In this document: positions 59,331 through 64,000 of the stretch, piece by piece | Layout: each line of letters starts with the position of its first letter | Position numbering within the stretch: position 1 is the stretch's first letter | Origin: Siderastrea radians | Taxonomy: Eukaryota; Cnidaria; Anthozoa; Scleractinia; Rhizangiidae | Reading direction: 5' to 3' | DNA: 64,000 nt | Assembly (NCBI GenBank): GCA_964017195.1 | Contig: OZ024897.1 | Location: 5,395,969-5,459,968 of the forward strand | Made by a program: the position numbers and the translations under genes | Notes under the pieces: generated by a model | What the model was told of the DNA's origin: nothing | The model's database searches: none | The model's input: only the letters and a program-made list of their open reading frames with translations

Positions 59331-61589
59331 ATGACCAACACTGGGCTGGCTTTTTCTGGTGGTGGTATCCGGTCAGCGGCATTCTGCTCCGGAGTCCTGC
59401 GCAGACTGCTGGAGCGTGGAGTAGAGGTGGACTACTTAAGCTGCGTGTCAGGGGGCGGTTACACAGGCACAGCCTTCCTGGACTGGAAATACCGAGAGGA
59501 AAGGAAAGGAAGAATGGAAGGAAAAGAAGGCGAAGAACAAAAAGATTGGCACAAGGAGTTCTTTGACCACATGATGCAAAGAACAGGCTACGTGTGCAAC
59601 TGGAAGGAGCCAATTAAAGGCATCCTCGACACGATAGTGTTATCCTGTCTTGTTGTTTTGGTGGCCATCATCCAGCCAGTCATAAAATGGGGATCCTACG
59701 CTTTCCCAGTTGCATTTTTTATTGATCACCTCTTTGGAGAGTTATTGAGAGATGCAGGGGATTGCGATGCTGCTCTGGCACATGAAACTAACAAAAATGG
59801 TTCTGACGAGTCACCCAAGAAAATCCGCGAGCGTTGTTTGACAGGAACCGACGATATCTACACCATCATGCTCTTCACTATTCTGTTCATTCTATTTGTC
59901 ATATCTTACATCCTCTTAAGACTGAAGCGGTCATCCCGACTTCTAAGTATAATATTGCATCTCAGTCAATACTCCTTTGGCAGCTTTCTGGTGTTCACAT
60001 TTATCCCGTTTACAATTTATGACTTTTTCGTTAAGATCCCGCTGTGGGCCCAGCTTCTTGTAGGGACAATTGCCGTGGTTATTTGGATTGCTCTTCCTCT
60101 GCTGCGAACCAAGACATCTTACGTCCTGATAATCTACTGTTATTCTTATATCATATACTGGAAGGTGTACCACGGCAAATTGTTTGGTCGGATTGATTAT
60201 TCTAAACGTCTCTTTCAAATCCTACTCTTAGTTTCTGGGTTTTGCTTGTGGATTGTCCCTTTGGTGACTACATTACATGAAAGACTTGTGCATGTTTATA
60301 ACAGGTAAGCAGAACTCTCTCATGATGGAATAATTAGATGTCATTATATAAAAGATAGGCCTTTATTTGGAGCACCCTGCAGAGGGGGTCAAGGTTAGAG
60401 AACCAACATTTGTGCTTACCCAGTGCATGCCTTTTCCCCTCCGCATGCGTCTGATCGTGAATAGTACACAAAAAGCGATTTCTTTAAATAAGAATCATCT
60501 GCACGTCATGGAGTGTATCGAAAAGCTACATTGAATTGTCTCTTCACAGGTGGTTGCTACAGAAAGCATTTTATCACAAAGAAGGCCTGGGACTAACCCG
60601 ATGCTCCGGCATTGGTCTCATGGACATCTGTCCTATGTGCGCATGTCTGACCGAAAATAAAGACGAAAAGGCAACAGAAACAAGGGCTCTGACATTAGCA
60701 GATCTAAAAGGAATGAAACCTGAGTACTTATCCAACATGGTTGTCAACCGTTGGAAAAAAAGCCACGAATGCCACGAAAAGTATGAGCTTTTGATCATGT
60801 CACCTACAGACATTGAGCGTCTTGACTGCAACCCAAATGAAAAACTGTTCCAAGGCAAACTAGGGCCTGCGAATGTGAAGTTATCAGATGCTATGGCGAC
60901 ATCTGCAGCAGCAGTTTCTACGCACATGGGAAAATATGATCGTGCCCTTGAAGGGCTGACTCGTCTTCACACAATCCTTGGACTCGAAATGGGCGCCACC
61001 ATGGTAAGCGATGTCAAATCACTGAAACACGAAAGTCTGGCGCTTAAGGTATGTTTCTGCAATTTCCTTTCTGTTCCTTCTTATGATACTCTACTCACCC
61101 TCATCTTTACCTTCTCCTTCTTCCTCTTCGTCTTCATAATGTCATCCTACTCCCTTTGATTATTTCTTCTTGTTATCATCTTTCACCTTCTCCTCCTTTT
61201 TAGCTTCCTCCTTCTTTATTTTCCTTCTGATCGTCATATAACACCACATTGCCAGTTGTTTGCCCATTGTCAGAGCTCTATTTATACTAATCCACCCTCG
61301 TCCTCACTGTTCCCATGCAGTATAACACCTTATTCCAAAATGGCGGAAAATACATTACTCTTTTGTCTCCATGTTAAGCGGCCCTTGTTGCCTCATTTTA
61401 AGCCAAATATTCCTTTGAATTCTGCAGATGGGATCGAGGCAACAAGGGCCAATTAACAAAGGACAAAAGAGTAATGTATTTTCCGCCATTTTGGAATAAG
61501 GTGTATACGTTCATCTTTATAAGTTAATTCTTATCCACATACTATCGTCACCATTCTTATAGGCTTTCAGCAATCATTATCATGATAAA

Positions 61590-61628
<39 letters not shown>

Positions 61629-63573
61629 TATGACCATTACCATCATCGTCATCATCACCATTATCATCACCATCGTTATCATCATCACCGTTATTATCAT
61701 CGTTCTCATCATCATCATCGTCATCATCATCAGTATCATCATCATCATCATCGCTGTCAAACTCTTTTTCTCATTCTCTTCCTATTATTCTGGATTATTT
61801 CTTAATTCCTTAGATCACACCTCATCTCGTGAACATTATTCGTGGACTTCCCCTGGTCGGTGTACCAGCATTGTATCATTTTGACGATTCTGAAGCCACA
61901 GATTTCGATTCATCAGTTACAGTGGCACTGGTTTGCTTCTTTATAATTCACCTCGTGTTGGCCGTCATTGCCCTCATTGATACAGGAGCGGAAGAACCAA
62001 GTTGGTGAGAGAAACTAGCCAGGTATATAAACTGCCGCTTATAAGCCCCCCTGCTTATAAGCCCCCCCCGGTTATAGGCCCAATTCTACCTGTAAACAAA
62101 AGAATACATCCGGTTATAAGCCCTCCTCCCCCCGGGTATTCTCACAGAACACTGCGAAGATAAAGCCTGAGCTTCTGTATTGTTAGGTTCCGGTTAAGTT
62201 CGTGTTGTTACAGTTGCGATTTTGTTGTTAAATATTGAAATGAATTCGATTTATTATGATGTTTCAAAGGTTAATTAAAAACTGGTAAATTAAAAACGTC
62301 TTTCGATCAAAACTGATGTGGCTCATTTCGAAACGTTTCTTTTTTTTAATTCCGCTTATAAGCCCCCCGGATATAAGCCCCTCCGTTTATAAGCCCACCC
62401 AAAACCCCTTAAGAAGTTGTATAAGCCCAGGGCTTATAAGCGGCAGTTTACGGTATTGAAGTTAAAGTCACACGTGGTACACACTTACTATTCGATGTTG
62501 TTAATTAATCGTTACGTGAGTAACTCCTTGTATCATTTTTTACTACCTGGCAAACAAAATTTATTTATTCCAAGGAACAGGAGAAACTAAGGACTAGATA
62601 AAGACTAGCGACGAACCAACTGACTGGATTTGCGGTTGTTAGCTTATCGATTGGCTTAGAAGTGCATTTACTATATGAGTTCTCAAGCAATGTTTTGAAA
62701 AACTATAAGGTAAAGGTAAAGTTGCACACGAGCCAAGGAGGCCCACACGGCCGGAGCTTATCCCGATTTCTGTAGAATGAAACAACTGAGGGTATTGCTA
62801 CTCCCCCCTGAATGGGATGCTAATCTATCGCAGAGTTACCCTCAGCAGTATGTCGCCGATACCCATTTATACACCTGGGTGGAGAGAGGCAATGCGTAAT
62901 AAAGTTTCTTCTCTAAGGAAACAACACGATGGCAGGGACTGGGCGTGGAACTACCGACCTTCAGATCTGAAATCCAACGCGCTAACCACTACACCACCGC
63001 GCCCCCAAAAAACTATGCCACCATCTAAAACGAAAATATCCACAGCGGTAACTTCTGGGTGGGGGTGGGGGGGGGGGGTTCTTCGAAAGCCATTTATTTT
63101 TATTTGTAGCTTTCCTTGTGATCTTTTCATGAATTATGTCAAATCAGTGTGGCGTTGGCGTTGGCTCGTTAAAGATAGGCCTTAATGATTGTGCGTCAGT
63201 AACGTTATTGTTGCTTACCTTTAGGTGGTTTATCGTGCACAATTCGTTCGTGTATTTTATCAGAGAAATATTTTCGAAGAATAACGTCGGACCAATGCCG
63301 CCACCTATGTTGTTACTCAGTGATGGTGGCCATATTGAAAACCTCGCTATTCTGCCGCTGTTGAAAAGAAGACTACCAAGAATTGTCGTTGTTGATGGAG
63401 GTTATAAGGACGAAGAGAAGTTCTATGGAGAAAGCATTCTTATTGCAATGGATCTCGCTCGTACCAAGCTGAAGTGCTCGTTCCTTAGTGCGGATGGCCA
63501 CGACGTAACTCCAGACTTGTTGGAGAAGTTTGTGAAACCGCAGGCAGGGAAATATCGGCGTTATTACAAGTAA
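59331..63573 (+). CDS. Patatin-like phospholipase domain protein with multiple membrane segments
   Basis: Exons: 59331-60304, 60550-61048, 61814-62004, 63225-63573, with GT-AG junctions and matching phases (2, 0, 2). Read to TAA it gives 670 residues. The oxyanion loop SGGGIRS is at 9-15, the nucleophile Ser40 is in SCVSGGGYTG, and the catalytic Asp588 is in LLLSDGGHIENL. The segment KLSDAMATSAAA in exon 2 matches the helix before the active-site base in patatins. About seven hydrophobic segments lie at 97-315 and one at 525-547, between Ser and Asp. The family hydrolyses acyl esters of membrane lipids through a Ser-Asp dyad; substrate and compartment are unknown. A CAG acceptor-like TCTAG at 59321-59325 precedes the ATG, so an upstream exon may exist. 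At the 3' end, TACAA|GTAATT at 63570 could be a donor, so the true protein may continue past the stop used here. Confidence 0.82.
61325..61503. mobile_element. Hairpin MITE in intron 2 of the patatin-like gene
   Basis: Inverted arms share CACCTTATTCCAAAATGGCG and GGAAAATACATTACTCTTTT. TA borders both sides. The centre carries 'cccttgttgcctc' inverted copies. Confidence 0.75.
61587..61752. repeat. (ATC)n microsatellite with CATTATC variants
   Basis: Long TCATCA run in intron 2 of the patatin-like gene, about 60 bases before exon 3. It keeps frames open on both strands; those ORFs are artefacts. Confidence 0.95.
62026..62455. mobile_element. TIR element with TAAACTGCCGCTTATAAGCC ends
   Basis: The left 'taaactgccgcttataagcc' is repeated inverted at the right end (about 62430-62452). 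Internal GCTTATAAGCCCCC units occur near both ends as subterminal repeats. TA-rich flanks suggest a TA target. Lies in intron 3 of the patatin-like gene, starting 22 bases after exon 3. Confidence 0.75.
62703..63006 (-). mobile_element. tRNA-headed SINE, near full length
   Basis: On the reverse strand the element starts GGGGGCGCGGTGGTGTAGTG, with box A TGGTGTAGTGG (62986-62996) and a degenerate box B (GGTAGTTCCAC). A body follows with 'gggtatcggcgacat' and 'agcatcccattcagggggg', then a tail of TTTACC repeats. The same body occurs at 18020-18199. Confidence 0.75.
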
Positions 63574-64000
63574 TTGTATTTCTTTTATTAAATAGCTGAC
63601 CTCTTTTTTCCTCGCTGAAGAGGAAGGACTCTTCTTTTCCCTGCGCTCGCATCTAGGTATATTTTAAGATTTTGAGGCATTAAGGCTATGCACAAACCCC
63701 AACTGGCGAAGGGGGGAGAGTGTTTCTGTAGTGGTGGTGCCCTTCCCTTAGCCACTGTTCCAGATATGTTTTTGAAGTAAAGTCAAAGGCCTTGGAGACT
63801 CGCCGTTACCGGTCAGGTTACCGTTACCGGTCAGGCATGAGATAAAGTACTTTCGATTCACGGACGCCAATCAAGGAGGTTTTTATACTTTTCTCCGTTC
63901 AGGGTGCCCGTGGTACTTTTGCTTCAGTTGTAGGGAGAAAATTAGCAATTGTGCTTCTTTTTGCTAGGCCCTGACTTAGATTGTTTGATTTGAAGAACTA
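63574..64000. other. Downstream of the last visible patatin exon
   Basis: Either 3' UTR or an intron if the GTAATT donor at 63570 is used. A 'CCGTTACCGGTCAGG' pair at 63803-63836 is a short direct repeat. No further exon is recognised. Confidence 0.4.

Noticed and set aside
61557..61884. Met-rich and Ile-rich ORFs on the two strands
   Set aside because: Translations of an ATC microsatellite in a patatin intron.

Overview
This window is animal nuclear DNA, most likely from an anthozoan cnidarian such as a stony coral or sea anemone. It is AT-rich, its genes are split by GT-AG introns, and it is packed with small DNA transposons. It also carries protein relics of kinds I recall from coral and anemone genomes. 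The taxon is an inference: no rRNA or mitochondrial marker is present. There is no sign of bacterial operons.

Two credible protein-coding genes are present, both on the + strand. The first spans about 2.3-29.3 kb. It is a 16-exon SV2-related (SVOP-like) major facilitator transporter whose exons join in frame to a complete 517-residue protein. The second, at 59.3-63.6 kb, is a membrane-associated patatin-like phospholipase in four visible exons. Its 5' end, and possibly its 3' end, are unresolved.

Nearly everything else is repetitive. SVOP introns hold a 4.26-kb CACTA-type element with long subterminal arrays (4.7-8.9 kb), a second CACTA-like element carrying a broken coding relic (13.3-17.4 kb), a Mutator-like foldback element with a 9-bp target duplication (22.8-23.6 kb), and several MITEs and SINE pieces. 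From 30 to 38 kb there are hairpin MITEs, a 2.9-kb terminal-inverted-repeat element carrying a dead copy of an unnamed cysteine-rich protein family, two 5S-rRNA-like segments and a Harbinger-like element. At 38.5-40.8 kb lies a 59-bp satellite array, and at 42.1-43.9 kb a palindrome with arms of about 0.9 kb. At 46.1-48.8 kb one transposon is inserted into the terminal repeat of another. At 49 kb there is an integrase-type relic. At 54-58 kb there are stacked tandem repeats, including 247-bp units with tRNA-like modules and a 9-bp minisatellite.

The two genes have no evident functional link. The main interest is the variety of transposon families whose ends and target duplications can be read directly, especially the element at 31.9-34.8 kb.
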